A stretch of 64,000 nucleotides of DNA from positions 496,001 to 560,000 of the forward strand of contig NZ_RYDV01000002.1 in assembly GCF_003971065.1 (NCBI RefSeq), in the 5' to 3' direction. Below the pieces are notes generated by a model. It was not told the origin of the DNA. It did not search any database and saw only the letters and a list, made by a program, of their open reading frames with translations. This document shows positions 56,707 through 64,000 of the stretch, piece after piece (the first letter of the stretch is position 1; each line of letters starts with the position of its first letter). This stretch comes from Candidimonas sp. SYP-B2681 (lineage in GTDB: Bacteria > Pseudomonadota > Gammaproteobacteria > Burkholderiales > Burkholderiaceae_B). The translations under genes and the position numbers were made by a program.

Positions 56707-58773
56707 ATGTTCGAGTTCAAGAAAACTACCCATAATCAAAAGCGCCGCATCCTCATCCGCGTGTGGGTTGCTGGTGTTTTGGCTTTACTATTCTTTGGAG
56801 GTCTGGTCGGACGGCTCTGGTATCTGCAGGTGGTTCGATATGAAGGCCTGGCGGCGCGGGCTGACCAGAACCGCATCGCGGTGGTTCCGATACCTCCGCG
56901 GCGGGGCGAAATCGTCGATCGTAATGGTGTGGTGCTTGCCCGGAACTATCGCGATTACACACTTTCGGTCGTGCCGGCCAATATTGGCACCGACATGAAA
57001 AAAATGCTGGACTCGCTCGGGCAACTGGTCTACCTGAGTCCCAACGATCGACGCCGCTTTTTCCAGCACATTAACCAGAATGGCCGGTACACCCCGGTGT
57101 TGTTGCGCAACAATCTGAACGAGACTGAAGCAAGCTGGTTCGCTGCCCATTCGTTTAAATTTCCCGGTGTTGAACTCAGCGCGCGCTGGGTGCGCGAATA
57201 CCCTCAAGGCGAATCGGCCGCACACGTACTTGGCTATGTGGGCAGAATTTCGGAAGGCGATCTTGCCATGCTGGAAGAAAAGGGCCAGCTGGGAAATTAC
57301 CGCGGCAGCAGCACTATCGGGAAGAAAGGCATTGAGAAAACCTGGGAAGAAGCCTTGCACGGGCGAACCGGGGTAGAGGAGGTCGAAGTAACCGCTTCGG
57401 GGCGCCCTGTACGGACTCTGAGCCGAATTGATCCCGTGCCTGGCGCCAACCTGGTACTCTCCATCGATATCGGCTTGCAAAAAGAAGCGGAAAAGCAGTT
57501 CGACGGCCGGCGCGGAGCCCTGGTGGCGATAGAGCCTAAAACCGGCGATGTGCTCGCGTTTGTGTCAGCTCCATCCTTTGATCCTAATCTTTTTATCGAC
57601 GGCATTGATGTTGAAAATTGGCGCAAGCTTAACGAATCGCCTAATCACCCTTTGATCAATCGGCCGCTTTACGGTACCTATCCTATTGGCTCGACTTACA
57701 AGCCGTTTGTTGGCCTAGCCGCCTTGGAACTGGGCAAACGCACCGCGACACAACGAATCGCCGACCCGGGTTACTTTGAGTTTGGCGGCCAGCGTTTTCG
57801 CAATGCCGGCGGTGCGGTGTATGGGCCCACGGATCTGCACCGGGCGATTGTGGTGTCGTCGGACACCTACTTTTTCTCGCTGGGGCCGGAAATTGGAGTG
57901 AACGCCTTGCATGACTTTAGCAAGCAATTCGGTTTCGGACAAATTACCGGCATCGACCTCGAAGGTGAGCGCCGTGGTGTCTTGCCTTCGACCGAATGGA
58001 AGCGCCTCGCCTATAAAAAACCTGCACAACAGCGGTGGTACGCAGGAGAAACGGTCTCTGTGGCGGTGGGTCAGGGATATAACTCCTTCACCTTGCTTCA
58101 ATTGGCACAAGCGACGTCCGTGCTGGCTAACGATGGCGTATACATGAAACCGCATTTGGTCAGCCTGGTTCAGAATCCCCAAAGCGGGCTCGCAACTCGG
58201 ACCGTGACCAAGCCGTCATACACCATCCCATTGAAACCGGAAAACCTCAACGTAATACGCAACGCTATGGTTGATGTAATGCGCAAAGGAACTGCGCGTC
58301 GGGCATTCGTTGGAGCGCCATATCAAGCGGCCGGAAAGACGGGGACCGCGCAGGTATATAGCTTGAAGGGTGCAAAGTATAATGCCGGGACAGTGGATGA
58401 ACGATTGCGGGACCATGCCTTGTTCATGGCTTACGCACCAATGGAAAATCCTCAGATTGCTGTGGCCCTGATCGTCGAAAATGGCGGCTGGGGAGCCACC
58501 GTTGCCGCTCCCCTGGCGCGTAAGGTCTTTGATTACTGGCTCTCGGCAGAACGGCTTGCAAGCGATCAGTATGCAAAACTTGTTCCCGTAGCCGGACCCG
58601 AACCTGTTCCCATCGAAGGCGAAGAAGAGGGCGCCAGTGGCGAATCCATGGACGCCATCGCACAGCCCGAAGACCTTCCTGAACCCACTGAAGAAGAGGA
58701 CATGCCCGAACCGGACACGGTACCGCTCCCGTCGTCATCCGGGCTGCGGGTGAACTCACGGAGCGATCAATGA
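56707..58773 (+). CDS. mrdA: Penicillin-binding protein 2
   Basis: A 688-residue class B PBP. One N-terminal transmembrane helix (VWVAGVLALLFFGGLVGRLWYLQVV), the non-penicillin-binding domain starting RIAVVPIPPRRGEIVDRNGVVLARN, and a transpeptidase domain with SxxK in YPIGSTYKPFVG, the SxN-like SSD in VVSSDTYFFSLG, and KTG in AGKTGTAQVY. The C-terminal tail of about 50 residues is acidic and proline-rich (PVPIEGEEEGASGESMDAIAQPEDLPEPTEEEDMPEPD) and longer than in enterobacteria. It cross-links lateral wall peptidoglycan with RodA, which overlaps its end by 4 bases. Confidence 0.96.
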   Translation: MFEFKKTTHNQKRRILIRVWVAGVLALLFFGGLVGRLWYLQVVRYEGLAARADQNRIAVVPIPPRRGEIVDRNGVVLARNYRDYTLSVVPANIGTDMKKMLDSLGQLVYLSPNDRRRFFQHINQNGRYTPVLLRNNLNETEASWFAAHSFKFPGVELSARWVREYPQGESAAHVLGYVGRISEGDLAMLEEKGQLGNYRGSSTIGKKGIEKTWEEALHGRTGVEEVEVTASGRPVRTLSRIDPVPGANLVLSIDIGLQKEAEKQFDGRRGALVAIEPKTGDVLAFVSAPSFDPNLFIDGIDVENWRKLNESPNHPLINRPLYGTYPIGSTYKPFVGLAALELGKRTATQRIADPGYFEFGGQRFRNAGGAVYGPTDLHRAIVVSSDTYFFSLGPEIGVNALHDFSKQFGFGQITGIDLEGERRGVLPSTEWKRLAYKKPAQQRWYAGETVSVAVGQGYNSFTLLQLAQATSVLANDGVYMKPHLVSLVQNPQSGLATRTVTKPSYTIPLKPENLNVIRNAMVDVMRKGTARRAFVGAPYQAAGKTGTAQVYSLKGAKYNAGTVDERLRDHALFMAYAPMENPQIAVALIVENGGWGATVAAPLARKVFDYWLSAERLASDQYAKLVPVAGPEPVPIEGEEEGASGESMDAIAQPEDLPEPTEEEDMPEPDTVPLPSSSGLRVNSRSDQ

Positions 58774-59906
58774 AGCGCGTCGTGCAGTGGACGATCAAGG
58801 CTCTGACAGCCTTTGACTGGCCCTTATTCGCATTGTTGATCCTGATGGCGGTCCTGGGTCTCGTGGTCATGCATTCTGCTGTCGGAGGAACCGATTGGCG
58901 TTTTGCCGACCAATTGCGGAACTTCATGATCGCATTTGTTTTTATGTGGATCGCGGCCATGATTCCACCCCCTACGCTGATGCGGCTAGCACCCTATTTC
59001 TACGTAATCGGCGTGGTGTTACTGCTGGGCGTGGAATTTTTTGGCGAAACCAGTAAAGGCGCTACACGATGGCTCAACCTGGGTGTGGCCCGGATCCAGC
59101 CATCGGAAATGTTGAAAATTTCGGTACCGCTGATGTTGGCTTGGTATTTTCATCGAAACCAGGGCAGTCTGCGTATCCTGGACTTCTTCGTAGCTGGTGT
59201 ATTGCTTGCGGTTCCTTTTACTCTTATTGTGATGCAGCCCGATCTGGGTACTGCGCTGCTGGTTTTCGTGTCCGGATTCTGTGTCATCTATTTCGGCGGC
59301 CTGTCGTTCAAGCTACTGGTTCCGATCGCGGTGCTGGTGGTCGCAGGAGTGTGCACTCTGGTCTACTTCGAGGGCCATATTTGCCGGCCAGATGTCGATT
59401 GGGTCGTGCTGCATGAATATCAAAAGTACAGAGTCTGCACATTGCTTGACCCCAGCTCAGACCCTCTGGGGAAGGGCTTCCATACGATACAGTCGATGAT
59501 TGCAGTAGGTTCGGGCGGGGTATACGGCAAGGGCTATATGCTAGGCACGCAATCACATCTCGACTTTATACCAGAGCGCACAACCGACTTCATTTTCGCG
59601 GTATTCGCCGAAGAATTCGGCTTGTATGGCGGCATCATGCTTCTGGTTCTGTATGCCTTGCTCGTCGTTCGAGGCTTGGCGATCGCTGCCCGCGCCCATA
59701 CGCAGTTCGGCCGCTTACTGGCCGGCTCCATGTCCATGATGTTCTTTATTTATGTTTTCGTGAACGTGGGCATGGTGACCGGCATTCTTCCCGTAGTAGG
59801 TGTTCCTTTGCCGTTCATGAGCTATGGTGGAACGGCTTTACTTACCTTGGGCGCGGCTTGCGGCATACTGATGAGCATCAGCCGCTACCGTCCCGTCCGG
59901 CAATAA
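58770..59906 (+). CDS. rodA: Rod shape-determining glycosyltransferase RodA
   Basis: A 378-residue SEDS-family protein with ten transmembrane segments. FDWPLFALLILMAVLGLVVMHSA, the GATRWLNLGVARIQPSEMLKISVPLMLAWY segment and RTDFIFAVFAEEFGLYGGIMLL are RodA hallmarks, with MSYGGTALLTLGAACGILMSI near the end. It polymerises lipid II into glycan strands in the elongation complex together with PBP2. ATGA overlap with mrdA; last gene of the mreBCD-mrdA-rodA group. It is convergent with mutY, 30 bases away. Confidence 0.96.
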   Translation: MKRVVQWTIKALTAFDWPLFALLILMAVLGLVVMHSAVGGTDWRFADQLRNFMIAFVFMWIAAMIPPPTLMRLAPYFYVIGVVLLLGVEFFGETSKGATRWLNLGVARIQPSEMLKISVPLMLAWYFHRNQGSLRILDFFVAGVLLAVPFTLIVMQPDLGTALLVFVSGFCVIYFGGLSFKLLVPIAVLVVAGVCTLVYFEGHICRPDVDWVVLHEYQKYRVCTLLDPSSDPLGKGFHTIQSMIAVGSGGVYGKGYMLGTQSHLDFIPERTTDFIFAVFAEEFGLYGGIMLLVLYALLVVRGLAIAARAHTQFGRLLAGSMSMMFFIYVFVNVGMVTGILPVVGVPLPFMSYGGTALLTLGAACGILMSISRYRPVRQ

Positions 59907-59936
59907 GCCGCTCGAGTACGGCCGGACATGCCGTTT

Positions 59937-61010
59937 CTAAAGATCAAACAGGCCGCTAAGAATCTTCTTGACGGGGGCAGGAAGAGCCGTTGATGGAAGG
60001 TGTTCGATTGGTACCCAAGCCTGTCGCGGCCCGGGTTCCGCGACAGAGCTGGCGTCGCATTGCACATACCATGGCTCTATATGTAGTTTGAAGTGGCTGA
60101 ACACATGCAATAAGCCCGCCATCTTCTGCGACCGTTTGTAGCTTTGACCCCAATTACTACATGCAGTATGCAGTGCGCTGGCGTCGTCGTATTTTGGCAG
60201 GCTCCACAAGCCCCCCCATATGCCGGGCGATACTTGCCGCTCAAGCAGGATGCTTTCGTGTTGCTGAAGAATCAACATCGTGCACTCACGTTCCGGAGGC
60301 GTCTTTTTGGGTTTTGGTGTGGGAAGCTCATGCTGCACGGAATGTTCGTGCGCATAACATGATTCCTGCAAGGGGCACCTGGCGCAATCGGGCCTTGTGC
60401 GCGTGCAGCAGTCAGACCCCAGATCCATTAAACCTTGCGTATAGGCAGCCATGTCGAGCGACGAATCTGCCGCCGCTAAGGCGTCACCAGCCGTCTGCCA
60501 TAACACTTGTTCGGTCAGCCGTTGACTGCTGATACCGTAAATTCCAAAGTAACGCGTAAAGACTCGTTTGACGTTGCCGTCCATGATGGGACTACGTTCA
60601 CCATAGGAGAACGCCGCGATAGCTGCAGCAGTAGAGCGCCCGATGCCTGGCAAGGTGGCTATTTGTTCGCTCGATGTCGGGAATGCTCCTTCCCATTCGG
60701 CGACGAGCTGCCGCGCGCAGCGGTGCAGGTTGCGAGCACGCGCGTAGTATCCCAGGCCAGCCCAATAGGGCATGACTTCGTCCTGTTCTGCCGCCGCCAA
60801 CGACGCGATATCGGGAAATCGCGATAAAAACCGCTCGTAATAGCCCATGACTGTGGCGACCTGAGTCTGTTGCAGCATGATCTCTGAAAGCCAAATCTTA
60901 TAGGGGTCATGCGTGCCTTGCCACGGCAGATGGTGACGCCCGTGGTCCTTTTGCCAGTTGACAATCCGGCTGGCAAAAAAGGGCAACTGCGCTGCGGAAT
61001 TCAGGACCAT
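59937..61010 (-). CDS. mutY: A/G-specific adenine glycosylase
   Basis: A 357-residue base-excision enzyme. The catalytic glutamate lies in WLSEIMLQQTQVATV, the helix-hairpin-helix in LPGIGRSTAAAIAAFSYG, with the catalytic aspartate in PIMDGNVKRVFTRYFG. The four cysteines of the iron-sulfur cluster are in CCTRTRPDCARCPLQESC. The C-terminal Nudix-like domain (residues 230-350) reads 8-oxoguanine. It removes adenine mispaired with 8-oxoG. Its start codon shares a base with the ftsX stop, so it is coupled to the ftsEX genes. Confidence 0.95.
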   Translation of the reverse strand: MVLNSAAQLPFFASRIVNWQKDHGRHHLPWQGTHDPYKIWLSEIMLQQTQVATVMGYYERFLSRFPDIASLAAAEQDEVMPYWAGLGYYARARNLHRCARQLVAEWEGAFPTSSEQIATLPGIGRSTAAAIAAFSYGERSPIMDGNVKRVFTRYFGIYGISSQRLTEQVLWQTAGDALAAADSSLDMAAYTQGLMDLGSDCCTRTRPDCARCPLQESCYAHEHSVQHELPTPKPKKTPPERECTMLILQQHESILLERQVSPGIWGGLWSLPKYDDASALHTACSNWGQSYKRSQKMAGLLHVFSHFKLHIEPWYVQCDASSVAEPGPRQAWVPIEHLPSTALPAPVKKILSGLFDL

Positions 61011-61918
61011 CAGAAGCGGGTATTACGGGTAACAGACCAGCGGGCCGATAGGGCGGCCAAGATCGCAACCACCACGACCGCCAGCAATAGGCTGAGGCTT
61101 TCAGGAAGGTGCAATACCACCTGTGTGCCGTAGCTGTTGGCCAGACGCGCCAACGCCGCATTCAATGGATTCAAAGCGAGGGCAGAAAAGGCAATTGCCA
61201 CCAAGCTGGCGATGATACCGGTCAGGGCACCCAAATATAAGAAAGGGCGTCGTACAAACGATTCTGTCGCACCGACCAATCGCGCTACGCCGATTTCTTC
61301 GCGTTGGGTCAGCGCTTGCATGCGAACGGTGTTGAAAACCGTCGCCAAAACCACCAGCGCGACGCCTACCGCCAATAGCCAAAGACCGATACGCACAAAG
61401 CCCAGGATTGCCTCCAGCCGCCGTACCCATTCGCTGTCCAGCTGCACAGAGTCAACATTTTCCAGTTGGCGCCATTCTTGGGCGAGAGAGCTGGCCTGTC
61501 TGGAGAGTTCGGGGCTTTCGGGCAACGTGACAACGACCGCGTCGGGCAAGGGGTTAGTGGACAGTACCGATAGCGCATCTGCCCAAGCGGGATTTGCCTT
61601 CAGTGTTTTCATCGCTTGGTCTCGGGCTACGATGCGTACGCGCAGGACATCGCTCCGGTAATCTTCCTGCACAGTCTTGGCCAACTGCGTGGCCTTCTCA
61701 GGTGCCGACCCAGGGGCCAGGAAAAGGGTGACTTCCGGCGACACGGGTATCTGTCTGACCACCGGCTGCGCCGATACCAGCACCGAAGCGGCAATAATCG
61801 GGATCGCCAGGCTCAGGCTTATGACCAGAATGTTCGACAAGGAAGAGAATGGCTGTGACCAAAGCCGGCGCAGGGCAACCAGGCAGGCATAACGGTGTTG
61901 TCGCAACCAGCGGCTCAT
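61010..61918 (-). CDS. ftsX: Cell division protein FtsX
   Basis: A 302-residue membrane protein with four transmembrane segments: one N-terminal (NILVISLSLAIPIIAASVLV) and three C-terminal, with LWLLAVGVALVVLATVFNTVRMQALTQREEIGVARLVGATESFVRRPFLYLGALTGIIASLVAIAFSALAL being the FtsX/permease block. The periplasmic loop (residues 55-175) has VTLFLAPGSAPEKATQLA. With FtsE it forms a divisome ABC-like complex that controls wall hydrolases. It overlaps ftsE by 4 bases and mutY by 1. Confidence 0.94.
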   Translation of the reverse strand: MSRWLRQHRYACLVALRRLWSQPFSSLSNILVISLSLAIPIIAASVLVSAQPVVRQIPVSPEVTLFLAPGSAPEKATQLAKTVQEDYRSDVLRVRIVARDQAMKTLKANPAWADALSVLSTNPLPDAVVVTLPESPELSRQASSLAQEWRQLENVDSVQLDSEWVRRLEAILGFVRIGLWLLAVGVALVVLATVFNTVRMQALTQREEIGVARLVGATESFVRRPFLYLGALTGIIASLVAIAFSALALNPLNAALARLANSYGTQVVLHLPESLSLLLAVVVVAILAALSARWSVTRNTRF

Positions 61919-62586
61919 TGTTTTCCCCCGGGCAAGTCAGTAAAGCGCCCCGCGTCGATATGCAAGGTACGTGAGGTGTACGAGGCCATCAATGCCTGAT
62001 CGTGGGAGGCAATCAAGGTTGTTACCCCGACCCGGTTGAAGTCTCGGAACACTTCCATGATGCGTCGGGCACTGACCTGATCCAAGTTGGCGGTAGGCTC
62101 GTCTGCAATCAAAATGGCGGGCCGGTTGACGATGGCGCGCGCGATGGCAAGCCGTTGCTGTTCGCCACCCGACATTTCAATGGGGTTGAGGTCTTCCTTG
62201 CCCGAGAGGCCGACCTTCTCCATTGCTGCGCGTGCCCGGGTGCCCGCGAGCCGGGTCTCCAGGCCTGCGACTGCCAATGGCAGCAATACATTATTAATGG
62301 CATTTCGGTCATACAGCAAATGGGTATCTTGCAAAATGACCCCCACGGCACGACGCAGGTAAGGGCGCGCCCGCGATGGCATCTTGTCGATTCGATGCCC
62401 ATTGACATGCACCGTACCGCGGCTGGGTGGTTCAAGTCCGCCTATTAACTTAAGTAGGGTGGACTTGCCGGCGCCCGAAGGACCGGACACAAAGATGAAT
62501 TCGCCGGGTTCGACGCGAAAGTTGATATCCGCCAGGATATTCCGCCCACGTCCGTACGATTTAAATACGTGCTGAAATTCGATCAT
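61915..62586 (-). CDS. ftsE: Cell division ATP-binding protein FtsE
   Basis: A 223-residue ABC ATPase. It starts MIEFQHVFKSYGRG, has Walker A SGPSGAGKSTLLKLI, the FtsE-typical LRRAVGVILQDTHLLYDRNAINNVLLPL, signature MSGGEQQRLAIARAIVNRPAILIADEPTANLD and a terminal SHDQAL H-loop. It acts with FtsX at the division site. It is the first gene of the ftsEX-mutY group on the minus strand, divergent from the aapJ gene with 220 bases between. Confidence 0.95.
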   Translation of the reverse strand: MIEFQHVFKSYGRGRNILADINFRVEPGEFIFVSGPSGAGKSTLLKLIGGLEPPSRGTVHVNGHRIDKMPSRARPYLRRAVGVILQDTHLLYDRNAINNVLLPLAVAGLETRLAGTRARAAMEKVGLSGKEDLNPIEMSGGEQQRLAIARAIVNRPAILIADEPTANLDQVSARRIMEVFRDFNRVGVTTLIASHDQALMASYTSRTLHIDAGRFTDLPGGKQ

Positions 62587-62806
62587 AGTGACATAAGATT
62601 TAAGGCCCTAATAATAAAGGCTTAGCGGGATTTCGGGGCAGCAGCCGATAGGTCATAAAACGGGCGTATGGCCAATATACATTGGGTTCGCAAGGGATAT
62701 CCCTCATGTTTTTAATGGATACCAACAGCTACGATTCGAACGCTGGCGGCATAAACTCTGATTGTATGCCGTGTTCATCCATTGCAATCTATAGAAGAGA
62801 CCCACT

Positions 62807-63823
62807 ATGAAACTATTTAAAGCGGCCGCGCTTGGCGCATCGCTGTTTTTTATTGCCGCCACAGCGCAAGCCGGCGAAACCCTTGACGCCGTCAAGAAAA
62901 AAGGCTTCGTTCAATGCGGCATGCATACCGGATTGCCGGGCTTTTCCATTGCCAACAGCAAGGGCGAGTGGACCGGTCTGGACGTTGATCTTTGTAAAGC
63001 AGTGGCCGCCATGATGTTCGGCGATGCAAAAAAATATAAAGCCGTTGCCCAAACCACGCAGCAGCGTTTTACTGCATTACAGTCCGGCGAAATCGATGTG
63101 CTGACACGTAACACAACGGCCACCATGACTCGCGATACCACCTTGGGCCTGATGACCCCTGGTATCAATTACTACGACAGCCAGGGCATCATGGTCAAGG
63201 CCAGTCTTGGCGTCAAAAGCGCCAAGGAACTCGGCGGAGCAGCTGTTTGTGTTCAGCCCGGCACCACAACCGAGCTAAACCTGGCTGACTGGTTCCGCGC
63301 CAACAAGCTCGAGTTCAAGCCGGTGGTCATTAACAATCCAGACGAAGCCATGCGCTCTTACGAGGCTGGCCGCTGCGATGCCTACACCACCGATAAGTCT
63401 GGCTTGGCCACAACGCGTTCCACATTGTCCAAGCCCGACGAACACGTCATCCTGCCCGAGGATTTCTCCAAAGAACCTCTGGGTCCCATGGTGCGTCAGG
63501 GTGACGACCCTTGGTTCATGGTTGTGCGCTGGACGCTTAACACCATGATCGAAGCCGAAGAGTATGGCATCACGTCCAAGAATGTCGACGAAATGCTCAA
63601 AAGCCCGAATCCAAACATCCAACGCATTCTTGGCGTGACCGGCGAGATGGGCAAAGGGCTCGGACTGGACAGCAAATGGGCGTATAACATCATCAAGCAG
63701 GTCGGAAACTACGGCGAGTCTTTTGCGCGTAATATCGGTCCTGAGTCGCCCATGAAACTGCAACGTGGCCTCAATGCACAATGGCGCGATGGCGGCTTGA
63801 TGTACGGCTGGCCGGTTCGCTAG
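62807..63823 (+). CDS. aapJ: General L-amino acid ABC transporter substrate-binding protein (AapJ/BztA-like)
   Basis: A 338-residue periplasmic binding protein with a signal peptide (MKLFKAAALGASLFFIAATAQA, cut near residue 22). Family segments are ETLDAVKKKGFVQCGMHTGLPGFSIANSKGEWTGLDVDLCKAVAAMMFGD, VLTRNTTATMTRDTTLGL and LPEDFSKEPLGPMVRQGDDPWFMVVRWTLNTMIEAEE. The length of about 340 residues and the ERxLGV-like segment RILGVTGEMGKGLGLDSKWAYNIIKQVGNYGE point to AapJ-type proteins, which bind many L-amino acids. AGAGA lies before the ATG. A strong hairpin separates it from the permease gene aapQ. Confidence 0.93.
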   Translation: MKLFKAAALGASLFFIAATAQAGETLDAVKKKGFVQCGMHTGLPGFSIANSKGEWTGLDVDLCKAVAAMMFGDAKKYKAVAQTTQQRFTALQSGEIDVLTRNTTATMTRDTTLGLMTPGINYYDSQGIMVKASLGVKSAKELGGAAVCVQPGTTTELNLADWFRANKLEFKPVVINNPDEAMRSYEAGRCDAYTTDKSGLATTRSTLSKPDEHVILPEDFSKEPLGPMVRQGDDPWFMVVRWTLNTMIEAEEYGITSKNVDEMLKSPNPNIQRILGVTGEMGKGLGLDSKWAYNIIKQVGNYGESFARNIGPESPMKLQRGLNAQWRDGGLMYGWPVR

Positions 63824-63850
63824 GAAAGTCTGGTCGTATTTTGCATGAAG

Positions 63851-63875
63851 GCCGGGCCGCCGTGGCCCGGCTTTT
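63851..63875 (+). terminator. Hairpin with T-tract between aapJ and aapQ
   Basis: Perfect 8-base GC arms GCCGGGCC and GGCCCGGC with a 5-base loop, followed by TTTT. It lies 27 bases after the aapJ stop and probably lets only part of the transcription continue into the permease genes, so binding protein is made in excess. Confidence 0.75.
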
Positions 63876-63923
63876 CAGAAAAGGGGGAGTGCTGCGTCAG
63901 GGTCCCCAAACGATTTAATCTCT

Positions 63924-64000
63924 ATGACGAAAAATTCATCTTTGCCTCAGTCGCCAAAGCGACGCCTATCGTGGCATGATCCCTCGGTACGAGGACTGAT
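63924..64000 (+). CDS. aapQ: General L-amino acid ABC transporter permease AapQ, N-terminal fragment
   Basis: Only the first 25 codons are in the window. They read MTKNSSLPQSPKRRLSWHDPSVRGL, and the segment around WHDPSVRGL resembles the cytoplasmic N terminus of AapQ permeases (S-x-x-x-D-P-x-V-R-G). The position after aapJ supports the call. No strong ribosome site is seen before the ATG. The frame is open to the window end. Confidence 0.7.
   Translation, partial: MTKNSSLPQSPKRRLSWHDPSVRGL

Noticed and set aside
56788-57480. Antisense open frame of 230 codons over mrdA
   Set aside because: PBP2 on the plus strand is complete with all motifs; the antisense frame shows no protein features.

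Overview
The window looks like a chromosomal segment of a betaproteobacterium of the order Burkholderiales, most probably family Alcaligenaceae (Bordetella / Pusillimonas / Candidimonas type). This is inferred from gene content and order (prmC-grxD-ubiX, the full atp operon followed by a Fis-type regulator, hemE and priA, gatCAB divergent from mreBCD-mrdA-rodA, metXW), from a moderate GC content and from the protein sequences. I could not run a database search, so genus is not claimed. Almost all of it is ordinary, densely packed core chromosome. The accessory parts are one IS3-family element, one pseudogene remnant and several nutrient-uptake cassettes.

Layout. 1-6.2 kb: end of prmC, grxD, ubiX, then ttcA/folB on the minus strand, an FAD oxidoreductase, an M61 peptidase and an enoyl-CoA hydratase. 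6.4-13.8 kb: atpI-B-E-F-H-A-G-D-C with a candidate promoter and a strong terminator. 14.1-20.6 kb: a pseudo-receiver/Fis-HTH regulator, hemE, priA (DnaA box upstream) and rep. 20.6-24.7 kb: a small unknown protein with a striking paired-palindrome promoter, and a beta-oxidation-type group (enoyl-CoA hydratase, CaiB-type CoA transferase, 3-hydroxyacyl-CoA dehydrogenase). 24.8-26.25 kb: an IS3/IS150-type element inserted in the loop of a terminator. 26.3-27.65 kb: a membrane-anchored dihaem cytochrome c and tRNA-Arg(CCG).

27.7-33.9 kb: a minus-strand operon of TetR regulator, Glt-type ABC transporter (binding protein, two permeases, ATPase), a DSD1-family PLP enzyme and a D-amino-acid aminotransferase. 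It reads as an uptake-and-catabolism module for D- or hydroxy-amino acids. 34-41 kb: gshA, a lipoprotein, a stand-alone LuxR-type HTH protein, metX-metW, ampG and a sorbosone-dehydrogenase-like lipoprotein. 41.2-46.4 kb: a YjfB-like small protein, a ChrR-like cupin, an alcohol-dehydrogenase remnant, an acyltransferase, and a translationally coupled pair of GltS symporter and TAXI-type binding lipoprotein. 46.5-53.9 kb: exonuclease III, DODA-type dioxygenase/DoxX with a divergent LysR regulator, pyrE and gatCAB. 54.1-62.6 kb: mreBCD-mrdA-rodA, then mutY-ftsX-ftsE on the minus strand. The window ends in the first genes of an aap-type amino-acid ABC operon.

The points most worth a second look are the IS inside the terminator loop, the double AGGGTNNACCCT operator of the 77-residue gene, the GltS-TAXI pair, the ABC transporter/D-amino-acid enzyme operon, the phospho-site-less regulator upstream of hemE, and the minimal LuxR HTH protein. 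No rRNA operon, CRISPR array, prophage or integrase was seen.
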